From: Flavobacteriales bacterium
Lineage (GTDB): Bacteria > Bacteroidota > Bacteroidia > Flavobacteriales_F > PHOS-HE28
Length of the DNA: 64,000 nt
Direction of reading: 5' to 3'
Assembly (NCBI GenBank): GCA_023957375.1
Contig: JAMLHB010000001.1
Location: 620,001-684,000 of the forward strand
Part shown: one piece after another, positions 1 through 9,219 of the stretch
Layout of the letters: each line of letters begins with the position of its first letter
Numbering within the stretch: position 1 is the first letter of the stretch
Position numbers and translations under genes: made by a program
Notes under the pieces: model-generated
The model's database searches: none
What the model was told of the DNA's origin: nothing
What the model saw: the letters and a program-made list of their open reading frames with translations, nothing else

Positions 1-144
1 GCTTTGGGCCGGCCGGCATGGACGGGAACTGCAGGCTCGGGCCGCAAAGTCGTTGACCTTGGCGCAGTGGCCAACGGAACCTATGTGCTGGTGGCCACGG
101 ATGCGCGCCAACGCCAAGTGCAGCGGGTAGTGGTGCAACGTTGA
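1..144 (+). CDS. C-terminal end of a T9SS-secreted protein (partial)
   Basis: The window opens inside a reading frame that ends at 142-144. The 47 residues have the shape of a type IX secretion type A sorting domain: a 'GRKVVDLG' strand, 'NGTYVLVA', then a basic end 'QRVVVQR'. This domain normally directs export through the outer membrane and is cleaved afterwards. The body of the protein lies outside the window, so its function cannot be named. It is convergent with the next gene. Confidence 0.75.
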   Translation, partial: ALGRPAWTGTAGSGRKVVDLGAVANGTYVLVATDARQRQVQRVVVQR

Positions 145-162
145 CGGCCGCGCCGGGGCGGC

Positions 163-825
163 TCAGTACTTCAGCAGGTAGTACACCAGCTTCACGTACT
201 CATTGTTCACCATGATGAGGCCCTGCTCGGATTCCCACCACCGGGCTTCATCGTATTCCGTGGAAGGGGCGCCGTGCAAAAGCACGGCGATCCCGGCTTT
301 GTTGAAGGTTTGGCGGAACACCCTCCCGGTGCGGCGCAGGTGGAAGCAACTGGTGAGCACCATCACCGTGTCCCATTGCTGCGACTTGGCATAGGCCAGC
401 AGGGCTTCGGCCTCCTCGAAGGTGCTGGTGCCCACGTTCATCACGGTGGTCAGTTCCAAGGGCAGCCCTGCTTCCACGGCGGAATTCCGTGTGCAGGCGG
501 CTTCGGTGCTGTCGATGCCCAAGGCATCCAACGCAGTAGGTACCGGTGCCCCGGTGAATACGAAGCGTGTGCCAAGGCCTTGTTGGAACACGCGGGCCGC
601 TTCCACGCCGCGGTCCTTCACCGAACCGCCCAGCACGAACACGGCGTCCACCTGCACGGAGGGGTCCTCCGTGATCAGGAACCGGCCCATCGCGCGCAGC
701 ATAGGCACGCGCAGCAGCCATGCGGCGGCGGTCAGCAACGCAATCAGTACCAGGATGCGCACCGTTTTGGAACCCGGCAGGATGAACAACTTGCGCTTGG
801 TCGCAGGCGGAGTACGGGATTCCAT
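163..825 (-). CDS. YdcF/SanA-type DUF218 membrane protein
   Basis: 220 residues. A basic N-terminus is followed by one membrane segment at about residues 24-45, then a single DUF218 domain. Landmarks are the 'DAVFVLGG' strand, 'GVEAARVFQQG', and the late 'SCFHLRRTGRVF' segment, typical of YdcF/SanA proteins. Family members are envelope proteins often linked to cell-wall integrity or vancomycin exclusion; the biochemical role is unsettled. It lies 4 bp downstream of the VWA gene on the same strand, so the two are probably co-transcribed. Confidence 0.8.
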   Translation of the reverse strand: MESRTPPATKRKLFILPGSKTVRILVLIALLTAAAWLLRVPMLRAMGRFLITEDPSVQVDAVFVLGGSVKDRGVEAARVFQQGLGTRFVFTGAPVPTALDALGIDSTEAACTRNSAVEAGLPLELTTVMNVGTSTFEEAEALLAYAKSQQWDTVMVLTSCFHLRRTGRVFRQTFNKAGIAVLLHGAPSTEYDEARWWESEQGLIMVNNEYVKLVYYLLKY

Positions 826-829
826 TCGG

Positions 830-2914
830 TCAATAGCTGCCGCTTCGGCGGCGAAGCGCCCACTCCAAGGTCAGCAACACCAGCAAGGGGAGGAAGAACC
901 AACGCAGGGAGATCAGGTCGCTGAAGCTGGCGTGCGAATATGAGCGGGCCGCCATTCCGGGACTTTCTTTCAGAGCCTTCGCGATATCCGCCATGCGGGC
1001 GGGGTCCACGGCCAAGCCTCCGCTTCGTGTTGCCATGTTCTCCCAGAGGCGGTGGTCCGCCACGGTGCTCATTTGCTCGGCCACCTGTGGCTTCACCAGG
1101 AACTCGCCCTTGATTACCATGGTTTCCCCGTCGAGCAAGGTCTTGGCGGTCCATGCATACCGCCCTGGGGGAAGCGCGCCCGCATCCAGGCGGTAGCCGG
1201 TGCCGGCGCGGCTGAAGGCGTAGTTCAGCTGGTTGCCCTCTTCGTTGGTGAACGTGATCTGTGCCTCGGGCGTGTTCACGGGCTCATAACTGGCGTTGTA
1301 CAGCTCGGCGTTGAGCACCACCTTCTCCTGTTGGGCGAACTCGCGTTCCCCATGCACCCGGAAGCGGCTCTTGTCCTGCTTCAAGGCCAGCAACTGCACG
1401 GTTTTCTGCACCAGCCTGTCAAAGTGTGCCGTGGTGTTGTACAGCTGCATGTCGGCCAGCCGCCACCGCCAGAGCCCTTCGCCGCAGGTGATGGCCGATC
1501 GGCGGTCGCCCTGCACCTGGAAGGCGAACAGCGGGTAGGCCGTGCGCACGGGACCGATGCGCTGGTTGAACAAGGCCGTGGCGGAGCGGGCCGGTGCATA
1601 TTGCGCGAAGGGCACCTGCAGCGGTGGGAACCGCTCCCAAGCCTGCACGTCCTCCGGCGCCATGGTGAACAGGGTGAAGGAGGATGATACCGCTGCCTGC
1701 GCGTCGGTGGAGCCGCCCCTGGCGTGTTCGATGGCCACCCCGGTGCCCATGGCCGTGGTTTGGCGCAGGTCGCTTTGCTGGCCCAAGATGGTCCAGGTGG
1801 GTATCCCGGCCTTGCCGATCTGTTGCAGCAGGGGCTGAATGGCCATGTCGGTGGAAGGCAGTTGGTGCAGCACCACCAGGTCGTGGTCGGCTATGCGCCC
1901 GTTGAAGTCGGCCGCCAGGGACTGCTCTACCTGATAACCCTCCATGGCTCCCATGGCCAAGCGGATCGCGGCCACGTCGGGGTGGGGGCTGCGCGCCAAG
2001 ATCAGCACCTTGCGGCGGTCATCCAACACGTCCACAAAAAGCTCCTGCACGTTGTTGGCCACCGTAGCTTCCCCTTCCACCGGTCTTACGACCACAGTGT
2101 AGCGCTGCAGGCCCGTCGCGTCCGCCTTCACCATCAACGGGACCTCGGCAAGCAACGGGTCGGCGTTGATGGCCAAGTCCTTGGCGGCCACTTCATTGCC
2201 GTTGTGCGAAATGGTGATGCGCGTGTGGCGACCCTTGAGATGGTCGGCTTTGATGCGGACCAGCACGGGGAACTCGTTGCCCAAGTACGTAATGCGGTTG
2301 TGTTGCACGTCGCGCAGGGCGAGGTCCGGCCGCACGGTGGTATCGCCCAGCATGATGGCGAAGACCGGTACGCCCAAGCGTTCGGCTGCCAACCGGGGAT
2401 CCCGGCCGCGGTTGAAGATGCCGTCGCCGTCGATCACCACCGCGCCCAGGTCGGGCCCCGCGAACCGGTCATATACGGCGCGGAAGAGCTGGTCGATGTC
2501 GGTTTGCCCTTCCCGTTGGGTGAACTGGAGCCCGTCGGTGACCTCGGCGCCATACGTGAAAGAGCGCACCTCGTAGCGCTCCCCGAGCTGCTTGGACAAC
2601 TCTTCCAGGGCGTTGGCATAGCTGGTGCGCCACGTATTGGTATCGCCGTTGGCCAGCAGGGAAGAGGAGCCGTCGTGCGCCACCACCACCACCGGCTTGC
2701 GCACTTCGCGCACCAAGATGCGCGTCATGGGTTCCAACAGGAGGAATGCGAGCAGGGCCACCACCAACGCCCGCAGCGTACCCATGGCCCATTGCAAGGC
2801 CGGGCTCCATCCGTTGCGCTCCCGCGTGCCCCGGTAAAGCAGCCAAGCGCATAGCACGCCGAAAAGCACGCACAAGGGTGCAAACCAAAGGGAATGGGCG
2901 GTGGTGAGGTTCAT
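830..2914 (-). CDS. VWA-like membrane protein
   Basis: 694 residues. Two membrane helices lie at the N-terminus (about 8-28 and 42-62) and one near the C-terminus (about 670-690), with a large domain between. 'AHDGSSS' fits the DxSxS part of a MIDAS metal site and 'VVIDGDG' follows later, so the first soluble domain is a von Willebrand A fold. The rest is beta-rich. This is the usual build of the roughly 690-residue VWA membrane proteins of Bacteroidetes; these often sit near BatA-type or MoxR clusters, but no MoxR gene is seen here. The start is the first ATG. Confidence 0.7.
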   Translation of the reverse strand: MNLTTAHSLWFAPLCVLFGVLCAWLLYRGTRERNGWSPALQWAMGTLRALVVALLAFLLLEPMTRILVREVRKPVVVVAHDGSSSLLANGDTNTWRTSYANALEELSKQLGERYEVRSFTYGAEVTDGLQFTQREGQTDIDQLFRAVYDRFAGPDLGAVVIDGDGIFNRGRDPRLAAERLGVPVFAIMLGDTTVRPDLALRDVQHNRITYLGNEFPVLVRIKADHLKGRHTRITISHNGNEVAAKDLAINADPLLAEVPLMVKADATGLQRYTVVVRPVEGEATVANNVQELFVDVLDDRRKVLILARSPHPDVAAIRLAMGAMEGYQVEQSLAADFNGRIADHDLVVLHQLPSTDMAIQPLLQQIGKAGIPTWTILGQQSDLRQTTAMGTGVAIEHARGGSTDAQAAVSSSFTLFTMAPEDVQAWERFPPLQVPFAQYAPARSATALFNQRIGPVRTAYPLFAFQVQGDRRSAITCGEGLWRWRLADMQLYNTTAHFDRLVQKTVQLLALKQDKSRFRVHGEREFAQQEKVVLNAELYNASYEPVNTPEAQITFTNEEGNQLNYAFSRAGTGYRLDAGALPPGRYAWTAKTLLDGETMVIKGEFLVKPQVAEQMSTVADHRLWENMATRSGGLAVDPARMADIAKALKESPGMAARSYSHASFSDLISLRWFFLPLLVLLTLEWALRRRSGSY

Positions 2915-2919
2915 GGGGG

Positions 2920-3022
2920 TAGTTGTCAGTTGTCAGTCGTCGGTTGTCCGGCGGGACTTTCCAACATCATCCTCTTCCAACTTACAACTGACAACTAACA
3001 ACTAACATCTGACAACTGACCA
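2920..3022. repeat. TTGTCAG/CTGACAA inverted-repeat spacer
   Basis: The gap between the VWA gene and fabG contains repeated TTGTCAG units on one side and CTGACAA units on the other, so it can fold into a hairpin. The same unit occurs inside the ROK gene near 46620-46645, and a partial copy is near 4997-5006. The type is common as an intergenic repeat in bacteria; its function here is unknown. Confidence 0.7.
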
Positions 3023-3769
3023 TCAGGTAAGCATCCCCCCGCACACATGCAGCGTTTGCCCGGTGATGTAACTGCTCAGGTCGCTGCCTAGGAACACGCA
3101 GGCATTGGCCACGTCCGCCGGTGTGCCGCCGCGCTTCAGGGGGATTCCCTCGCGCCAGCCTTGAACCGTCTTTTCGTCCAAGGCGCCGGTCATTTCGGTT
3201 TCAATGAATCCTGGCGCCACGGCGTTGCTGCGGATGTTGCGGCTGCCCAGCTCCAGGGCCACGCTCTTGGTGAAGCCGATCACGCCGGCCTTGCTGGCTG
3301 CGTAGTTGGCCTGGCCTGCGTTGCCCTTCACGCCCACTACGCTGCTCATGTTGATGATGCTGCCGCTCCGCTGTTTCAGCATGGTCTTCATCACCGCCTT
3401 GGTCATGTTGAAGACGCTCTTCAGGTTGGTGTTGATCACTGCATCGAAGTCGGCCTCGCTCATGCGCATCAGCAGCTGGTCCTTCGTAATCCCGGCGTTG
3501 TTCACTAAGATGTCCAGCTTGCCGAAGGCCGCCACCACTTGGTCCACGGTGGCCTGCGCTGCGTTGAAGTCGCCTGCGTTGCTCTGGATCGCCATCACCT
3601 TGCGCCCGCCCTTGCCCAGCTCGGCGGCCAGTGCGTTCGCTTTTTCGGGGCTGCTCACGTAGGTGAACGCCACATCGGCGCCTTCCGCCAGGAAACGCTC
3701 CACGATGCCCCGCCCAATCCCGCGCGTGCCGCCGGTGATCAGGGCTGCTTTGCCTTGTAGTAGTGCCAT
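3023..3769 (-). CDS. fabG: 3-oxoacyl-ACP reductase FabG
   Basis: 248 residues, the usual FabG length. It catalyses NADPH-dependent reduction of 3-oxoacyl-ACP in fatty acid synthesis. The N-terminal cofactor loop 'TGGTRGIG', 'NNAG', the active-site Ser in 'NMSSVVG' and Y-x-x-x-K in 'YAASKAG' are all present. The C-terminus 'YITGQTLHVCGGM' matches FabG rather than general SDRs. A TACTTTCG box lies 4 bases before the ATG, suggesting an almost leaderless transcript. Confidence 0.93.
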   Translation of the reverse strand: MALLQGKAALITGGTRGIGRGIVERFLAEGADVAFTYVSSPEKANALAAELGKGGRKVMAIQSNAGDFNAAQATVDQVVAAFGKLDILVNNAGITKDQLLMRMSEADFDAVINTNLKSVFNMTKAVMKTMLKQRSGSIINMSSVVGVKGNAGQANYAASKAGVIGFTKSVALELGSRNIRSNAVAPGFIETEMTGALDEKTVQGWREGIPLKRGGTPADVANACVFLGSDLSSYITGQTLHVCGGMLT

Positions 3770-3773
3770 GGGG

Positions 3774-3781
3774 CGAAAGTA
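3774..3781 (-). promoter_or_regulatory. -7-type promoter box of fabG
   Basis: TACTTTCG on the minus strand, a near match to the Bacteroidetes -7 consensus TAnnTTTG, ends 4 bases before the fabG ATG. The start of transcription would fall at or next to the start codon. Confidence 0.5.
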
Positions 3782-3866
3782 GGACCGAACCCGTTCAAGT
3801 GGTATGGAGGTAACAGGGAGGTGCGAACCATCCCTTCCTTACTTTCGGAGTAACAATTCGCATTCC

Positions 3867-4388
3867 ATGCGCAAGGACAGCCCCGGTGTTTATTTGCCGC
3901 CACCGCTTTTTTACGTGGCATTTTTCTTCCTTTCCATCGGATTGCAGCGCTTGGTCCCATTGCCGGATCACCTTGCACATCCCGTGGTGCATCATATTCT
4001 CGGTTTGGTGTGCCTTGCCGTGGCAGTGGTGTTTGTCCTGCCCGCGTTGCTGGCCTTTTTCCGCTCGCGGAACACATTGATCACCTTTTTACCGGCCAAA
4101 TCCCTGCAAACCGGTGGCATCTTTTCCTGGAGCCGCAACCCGATGTATTTCGGGCTGTTGATGGCCTACGCGGGCTTGGCGTGCTTTCTGGGCAATTGGT
4201 GGACACTTTTCCTGATCCCATTGCTCGTTCTGGTGGTGCAACGCATGGTCATCATCCCGGAAGAAGAGTATCTGCACAGGGCCTTCGGTGCGGACTACAC
4301 GGCATACAAGGCGCGCGTCAGCCGCTGGATCGGCCGACGGGCTGTTGACACAGGTGATCACCGGGACTGGGCAAAGGCAAAGCGATGA
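3867..4388 (+). CDS. Isoprenylcysteine carboxyl methyltransferase-like membrane protein
   Basis: 173 residues with four to five membrane segments. The C-terminal half carries the family signature: 'SRNPMYFGLLMAYAG', a hydrophobic helix, then 'IIPEEEYLHRAFGADYTAYKARVSRWI'-like residues typical of the ICMT/PEMT S-adenosylmethionine-binding end. Bacterial members are small membrane methyltransferases of unknown substrate. I chose the ATG at 3867; an upstream in-frame start would add 21 non-hydrophobic residues. The stop overlaps the next gene by 4 bases. Confidence 0.8.
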   Translation: MRKDSPGVYLPPPLFYVAFFFLSIGLQRLVPLPDHLAHPVVHHILGLVCLAVAVVFVLPALLAFFRSRNTLITFLPAKSLQTGGIFSWSRNPMYFGLLMAYAGLACFLGNWWTLFLIPLLVLVVQRMVIIPEEEYLHRAFGADYTAYKARVSRWIGRRAVDTGDHRDWAKAKR

Positions 4389-4879
4389 GTAAGGAACAGT
4401 CGCGATTGGTGATTCAGCAAGGTGCGGTATTGCCTGGCATGGTGCGCGTGCTCAGTGTCATACTGGGTATAGTGGCAAGTTTGACAATCATTGGAATACC
4501 GCTTGGGTTGCTTGGCTTTGGGCTGGCAATCTACATGGGGGGGACTGAGATTGACTTGGGGAGCAAGAACGTGAGGGAGTACAACGGACTGCTGGGGGCA
4601 CGGTGGGGAAAATGGCAACCCTTGGCTCCTTTCAAAGCCATTGTGATCCTCCGCAAACGGCGCGTTAGCACCATGTATTCACGCGGCCAGATAGCCATGG
4701 ACGAAGTGGAGATGAATCATGATGTGGTCCTGGTGGATAGGGCACATCGAATGAAATTCGTGGTGAGGGCCTGTGACACGGAAGAAGAGGCCCGGACCTT
4801 GGCCGCTAAAATTGCCGGTGCCACCGGTTATGCTGTCGAGCGCTATGCTCCACACAGGATTAATCCTCAAAGGCGCTGA
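4385..4879 (+). CDS. Small membrane protein of unknown function
   Basis: 164 residues, not recognised. One or two membrane segments occupy about residues 18-50 ('GIVASLTIIGIPLGLLGFGLAIYMGG'-type stretch), followed by a soluble domain. It is translationally coupled to the methyltransferase-like gene through an ATGA overlap, so the pair is likely co-expressed. Its base composition is slightly more AT-rich than the neighbours. Confidence 0.65.
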   Translation: MSKEQSRLVIQQGAVLPGMVRVLSVILGIVASLTIIGIPLGLLGFGLAIYMGGTEIDLGSKNVREYNGLLGARWGKWQPLAPFKAIVILRKRRVSTMYSRGQIAMDEVEMNHDVVLVDRAHRMKFVVRACDTEEEARTLAAKIAGATGYAVERYAPHRINPQRR

Positions 4880-5026
4880 GTTCGATAAGCCTAAGTATCC
4901 GCCGCGTCTTGTGTGCTGCCCTTCAACACGCTTAGAGGATCATAAGCGAGGGCTGATCGGCCGGCGGAGTTCGTGAGACGAGGCCACGCCTGGGAACCGA
5001 CAACTGATCACGGGCAACCGCCCCCT

Positions 5027-5896
5027 TCACCCCAGCACCTCCTTCACCTTCGCGCCGATGGTGGCCGGGCTGTCCACCACGTGGATGCCGCATTCGCGCA
5101 TCACCTTCTTCTTGGCGGCGGCGCTTTCATCGGCACCGGAAACAATGGCACCGGCGTGGCCCATGGTGCGGCCAGCGGGAGCGGTTTCCCCGGCGATGAA
5201 GCCCACCACGGGCTTCTTGCAGTTCTCCTTGATCCACTTGGCGGCGCGGATCTCCAGGTCGCCGCCGATCTCGCCGATCATTACGATGGCCTCGGTGTCC
5301 TTGTCATTGGCGAAGAGCTGCACGGCCTCCAGGGTGGTGGTGCCAATGATGGGGTCGCCACCGATGCCGATGGCCGTGGTGATGCCCAATCCGGCTTTTA
5401 CCACTTGGTCAGCCGCCTCGTAGGTAAGTGTGCCGCTCTTGCTCACGATGCCCACCTTCCCCTTCTTGAAGACGAAGCCGGGCATGATGCCCACTTTGCA
5501 TTCATCCGCCGTGATCACGCCGGGGCAGTTGGGGCCGATCAGTGTGCAGCCCTTGCCCTTGATGTACTCCCGTGCCATCACCATGTCCTTCACCGGGATG
5601 CCCTCGGTGATGCAGATGATCACCTTGATGCCCGCCTCGGCGGCTTCCATGATGGCATCGGCCGCGAAAGCTGGGGGAACGAAGATGATGCTGACGTCCG
5701 CGCCGGTCTGCTTCACCGCATCGCTCACCGTTTCAAAAACAGGCCGGTCCAAGTGCTTCTGCCCGCCCTTGCCCGGGGTTACGCCGCCCACCACGTTCGT
5801 TCCGTACTCGATCATCTGCGTGGCGTGGAAGGTGCCTTCGCTGCCGGTGAATCCTTGGACAATGACCTTGCTGTTCTTGTTGACGAGTACGCTCAT
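5027..5896 (-). CDS. sucD: Succinyl-CoA synthetase alpha subunit
   Basis: 289 residues, the standard SucD length. With SucC it makes ATP or GTP while converting succinyl-CoA to succinate in the TCA cycle. The CoA-binding N-terminus '[15 protein letters not shown]', 'IGPNCPG' and the phospho-histidine loop '[13 protein letters not shown]' are present. The frame stays open upstream of 5896, but the ATG before 'SVLVNKNSK' gives the family N-terminus. No sucC is adjacent, so the subunits are encoded apart. Confidence 0.95.
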   Translation of the reverse strand: MSVLVNKNSKVIVQGFTGSEGTFHATQMIEYGTNVVGGVTPGKGGQKHLDRPVFETVSDAVKQTGADVSIIFVPPAFAADAIMEAAEAGIKVIICITEGIPVKDMVMAREYIKGKGCTLIGPNCPGVITADECKVGIMPGFVFKKGKVGIVSKSGTLTYEAADQVVKAGLGITTAIGIGGDPIIGTTTLEAVQLFANDKDTEAIVMIGEIGGDLEIRAAKWIKENCKKPVVGFIAGETAPAGRTMGHAGAIVSGADESAAAKKKVMRECGIHVVDSPATIGAKVKEVLG

Positions 5897-5969
5897 GATG
5901 ATGGACGATGGTTTTTTGGCGGCCGCTAAAGTAAGTGCCCCGTCGGCGAGGTGGTTCCGGCGGTCAGGG

Positions 5970-6205
5970 CTACCGCCTCTTAATGCAGCGCCTAGCGGCG
6001 CAAATCCAACACTTGGACGAACCACGGACCTGCCGGCCGGCAGGCGGGCCCACACGGATGGACACGGATCACGTACATCTCCGGGTGTCGGACGCAAAGT
6101 CGTGGCCCACTTCCAACATCGCGCATTTATCCGTGTTCATCCGCGTCCATCTGTGGTTTGAATACTACTGGAAGCCTCGCCCGCAGGGCGCGTTAGACCC
6201 GATGG
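5970..6205. repeat. CACGGATG hairpin element, copy R1
   Basis: An imperfect palindrome. The left side has accacgga...acacggatggacacggat; the right side has atccgtgttcatccgcgtccat...tgtggt. The core (about 6065-6150) is nearly the same as the core of the element at 9220-9490, including CCGGGtgtCGGACGC and GTGGCCCACTTCC. The right part overlaps the 3' end of the MFS gene, whose last residues are repeat-derived. Confidence 0.8.
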
Positions 6206-7381
6206 CCCTGTTCCGGCGGTGGCCTGCCTGCCCCGATAACCGTGCACGTAGTACAGCGCAGCCAGCATGATGGCGCCGGCGGTGATGTACGGCATGCCAT
6301 GGTGCAGCTCATACAGGCGGCCGCCCAGCGCAGGGCCCACGATGCGCGCCAGCGAGCCGAAGCTCTGGTTCGTGCCCAACACCATGCCCTGTTCACGTTG
6401 TGCGGCGTTGCGGCTCAGTTGGGCGAGGATGGTGGGGTTGAGACAGCCGTTGCCCACGGCCAGCAAGGCGATGGACAGCAGGGAAAGGGGCAGGAAGAGC
6501 GCAAGCGGGATGAAAGCGATCATCGCCAGGCCGATGGCCATCAGGATGCTGCCGGCCATCAGCATGTTGCGCTCCCCGAAGAGGCGTTGCAACCAGCCGA
6601 CCAGGCCGCCCTGCACAATGGTGGAGGACACGCCCACGGCCGCGAACATCCAGCCGACCTGCTCTTTGTCCAGCCCGTAGTCGTCGGTCCAAAAGAAGGG
6701 GATGGTCATCTGCATCATGCTCATGGCCGCGATGAAGATGAAGCTGATGATGTACAGATCGCGGAAGCGGACATCCTTTAGGGCATGCCAAGTGCCACTC
6801 ACGGGCTTGATGCGCAGCTTGCCCTCCGTCACCTTGTCGGTGAGCGATTCGGGCAGGAAGGCCACGGCAACCAAGTTGGCCACGCAAAAGAGCGCGCCGG
6901 TATAGCCTACCCATTCCACGCCATAGCGCTGGTACAGGAAGCTGCCCAACGGCGGGCCGAAGATGAAGCCCATGCCGAAGGCCGCGCCCACCATGCCCAT
7001 GGCCTTGGCCCGCTGTTCGGGCTTGGTGATGTCGGTGATGTAGGCCTGGGCCGCCGTGATGTTGCCTGCACCGATGCCGGTGAGCATGCGGCTGATGGCC
7101 AACAAGAGGATGCTGGTGGCATGGGCAAAGAGCACGTAGCTGAAGGCGGACAAGGCCACAGAGAACAGGATCACCGGCTTGCGCCCGATGCGGTCGCTCA
7201 CTGTGCCCCAGAACGGGGTGAAGATGAACATCATCAAGGAGAACAGTGCGCCGATGTCGCCTACCAAGGATTCCGAGGCCTGCAGCTCACGCGCGTAAAG
7301 CGGCATCACCGGGATGAAAACCCCGAAGCCCACCAGGTCCACGAAAATGGTGAAGTAAAGCACCCACAAGCGACGGTCCAT
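6137..7381 (-). CDS. MFS transporter, TCR/Tet-like exporter
   Basis: 414 residues with about 12 membrane helices. The N-terminus 'FVDLVGFGVFIPVMPLYARE', the A-motif loop 'GTVSDRIGRKPV' between helices 2 and 3, and 'GPPLGSFLY' (motif C-like) match the tetracycline-exporter branch of the drug:H+ antiporter families. The substrate is unknown; many such genes in Bacteroidetes are not tetracycline pumps. The last 20 or so residues after the final helix are read from the R1 hairpin repeat and have low-complexity character, so the true ancestral C-terminus was probably lost. Confidence 0.85.
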   Translation of the reverse strand: MDRRLWVLYFTIFVDLVGFGVFIPVMPLYARELQASESLVGDIGALFSLMMFIFTPFWGTVSDRIGRKPVILFSVALSAFSYVLFAHATSILLLAISRMLTGIGAGNITAAQAYITDITKPEQRAKAMGMVGAAFGMGFIFGPPLGSFLYQRYGVEWVGYTGALFCVANLVAVAFLPESLTDKVTEGKLRIKPVSGTWHALKDVRFRDLYIISFIFIAAMSMMQMTIPFFWTDDYGLDKEQVGWMFAAVGVSSTIVQGGLVGWLQRLFGERNMLMAGSILMAIGLAMIAFIPLALFLPLSLLSIALLAVGNGCLNPTILAQLSRNAAQREQGMVLGTNQSFGSLARIVGPALGGRLYELHHGMPYITAGAIMLAALYYVHGYRGRQATAGTGPSGLTRPAGEASSSIQTTDGRG

Positions 7382-7442
7382 CTGCCCGGGAAAAAGCGTG
7401 CAAAATTACAAGCGTCCGGCATGGAGTCTGAAAATCCTTAGA

Positions 7443-7610
7443 CCCGGATTATGCAGCAGGGTTCGTTGTGAGGGTCGAAATCACAAGGGCAGCGCGGGTT
7501 TCACCGAGAAGGAATAGCACAAGCTATTGTGCCGAGGGGAAAACCGGCGAAGCGTACGCTGCCGCAGTGATTTCGGGCCGTAGTAGAAATCCTGCTGCAT
7601 ATTCCGGGTT
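7443..7610. repeat. 168-bp palindromic element, copy 1
   Basis: A second copy of equal length lies at 11931-12098 with high identity. The ends are inverted: cccggattatgcagcagg at the left and the complement of cctgctgcatattccggg at the right. A shorter internal hairpin, AATAGC...GCTATT, lies in the left half. There is no open frame of note, so it resembles a non-autonomous mobile or REP-like element. The rest of the 7382-7750 gap shows nothing else. Confidence 0.8.
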
Positions 7611-7750
7611 GGATGTGGTGCAAAGGTGAAAAGGTGCGGGGCGCTTCTCAACCCCGTTTCAAGTATCAGCTTTCCGTCCCCAGCTTTCCCAAGGAGCGCA
7701 CGGGTGATGGAAGTCCCTGCTTCGCCTTCCCGCACCGCCACTTCCCTGCT

Positions 7751-9088
7751 TCAACCCACCACCTCCACTTTCCCGGCTGGTTGCTCCACTTTGTATTCCT
7801 TGCGCACGTACGGCCGAATGATCAAGCGGATGGTGTTCTTCCAGCTCAGGTACTTCCATGCCCAGTGGGTCAGCACCATTACGCGGCTGCGGAAGCCCAC
7901 GATGCTCATCAGGTGCACGAAGAGCCACATGAACCAGGCGATCGGACCGCCGAATTTCAGCTTGCCCAAGTCCACCACGGCCTTGTAGCGGCCGATGGTG
8001 GCCATGGAGCCTTTGCCGCGGTAGAGGAAGGGTTGTGGGGCGCTTCCGTTCTTGCGCAACAGGTTCCTGGCCAAATGGCCCGCCTGTTGAATGGCCACGG
8101 GCGCCACTTGCGGATGACCCTTCGGATACCTCGGGTCGCCGGTGTCCAACGCGATGTCGCCGATGGCATAAATGTTCCCGGTCCCCTCTACCCGGTTGAA
8201 GCGGTCCACGCGATAGCGCGCCGGCCGTTCCTCCAAGGCCGTTTCGAGGCCCTGTACCGGTGCCCCTTTTACGCCCGCCGTCCAGATCACCGTGGTGCTG
8301 GGCATGGTGCTGCCGTCCTTGAAGCTCACCGTTTCACCATCGTAACCGGTGACGAGGGTGTTCAGCATCACCCTCACCCCCAAGTCCTCCAGGAATCTCT
8401 TGGCCAAGCCTTGTGCCTTGGGGGAGAAGTTGGACAGCACGGCGGCATTGGTGTCCACCAAGTGGATCTGCATCCGTTCATTTTCCACTTCGCGGTATTC
8501 GTGCTTCAGGATGGTCTTGCGGATCTCGGCCAAGGCGCCGGCCAATTCCACGCCGGAAGGACCGCCGCCCACGATCACGAAGTTGAGCCGCTGCCGCTGC
8601 CGGTGTTCATCCTCCAAGTAGACGGCCGCCTCGAACTCCTGGAGAAAGTCGCTGCGGATGTCCAGTGCTTGGCTGATGCTTTTGAGCTGCATGGCCTCGT
8701 GGGCGATGCGTTGGTTGCCGAAGAAGTTGGTCACCGTGCCCGTGGCCAGCACCAAGTGGTCGTATGCAATGCGGCCATGGTCGGTTTCCAAGCAGTTCTC
8801 CTCCGGCAGCACCCGCAGCACCTCGCCCATTCGGTAGATCACGTTGGGCATGGGCCCCACGGTGCGGCGGAAGGGGTGCGCAATGTTGTCCGCGCCCAAG
8901 CTGCCCGTGGCCACCTGGTACAGCAGCGGTTGGAAGCAGTGGTAGTTGTTCTTGTCCAGCAGGATCACTTTGAACGGCTTCCCGGATAAACGTTTGATCA
9001 GCTCCAATCCGGCAAAGCCGCCGCCCACCACCACTACGGTAGGATGGGGCAGGGCATCGAATGCAGCGCGTTCCGGTGTGGTTTTCAT
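7751..9088 (-). CDS. NAD(P)/FAD oxidoreductase, type II NADH dehydrogenase-like
   Basis: 445 residues. The N-terminal FAD-binding 'VVVGGGFAGLEL' and the second dinucleotide loop 'VIVGGGPSGVELAG' are spaced as in NDH-2 enzymes, which pass electrons from NADH to quinone without pumping protons. 'AIGDIA' near residue 300 is the second FAD contact. The C-terminal 60 residues are amphipathic and basic, fitting peripheral membrane attachment. I start at the ATG 9088; a TTG three codons upstream is less likely. A GAACTTTG box lies 6 bases before the ATG. Confidence 0.85.
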   Translation of the reverse strand: MKTTPERAAFDALPHPTVVVVGGGFAGLELIKRLSGKPFKVILLDKNNYHCFQPLLYQVATGSLGADNIAHPFRRTVGPMPNVIYRMGEVLRVLPEENCLETDHGRIAYDHLVLATGTVTNFFGNQRIAHEAMQLKSISQALDIRSDFLQEFEAAVYLEDEHRQRQRLNFVIVGGGPSGVELAGALAEIRKTILKHEYREVENERMQIHLVDTNAAVLSNFSPKAQGLAKRFLEDLGVRVMLNTLVTGYDGETVSFKDGSTMPSTTVIWTAGVKGAPVQGLETALEERPARYRVDRFNRVEGTGNIYAIGDIALDTGDPRYPKGHPQVAPVAIQQAGHLARNLLRKNGSAPQPFLYRGKGSMATIGRYKAVVDLGKLKFGGPIAWFMWLFVHLMSIVGFRSRVMVLTHWAWKYLSWKNTIRLIIRPYVRKEYKVEQPAGKVEVVG

Positions 9089-9094
9089 GTGTGC

Positions 9095-9102
9095 CAAAGT
9101 TC
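9095..9102 (-). promoter_or_regulatory. -7-type promoter box of the NDH-2-like gene
   Basis: GAACTTTG on the minus strand ends six bases before the ATG. It keeps the TTTG half of the Bacteroidetes -7 motif but not the TA half. Confidence 0.35.
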
Positions 9103-9219
9103 CGAACGAACGACAAGAAAGCCAATGAACATGATCAGTACGGCAGCTTCTTGCACTCCTGTGATAAAGTGGCTGGCGAAAGGGATGCCTGAACGAGCTG
9201 GGAAGGGCTGGAACGGCCG

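Noticed and set aside
830-2914. BatA/BatB aerotolerance protein
   Set aside because: It is twice their length, with a different domain order, and no MoxR or other Bat gene is adjacent.
3804-3866. Upstream start of the ICMT-like gene
   Set aside because: The extra residues are not hydrophobic or conserved in character; ATG 3867 fits better.
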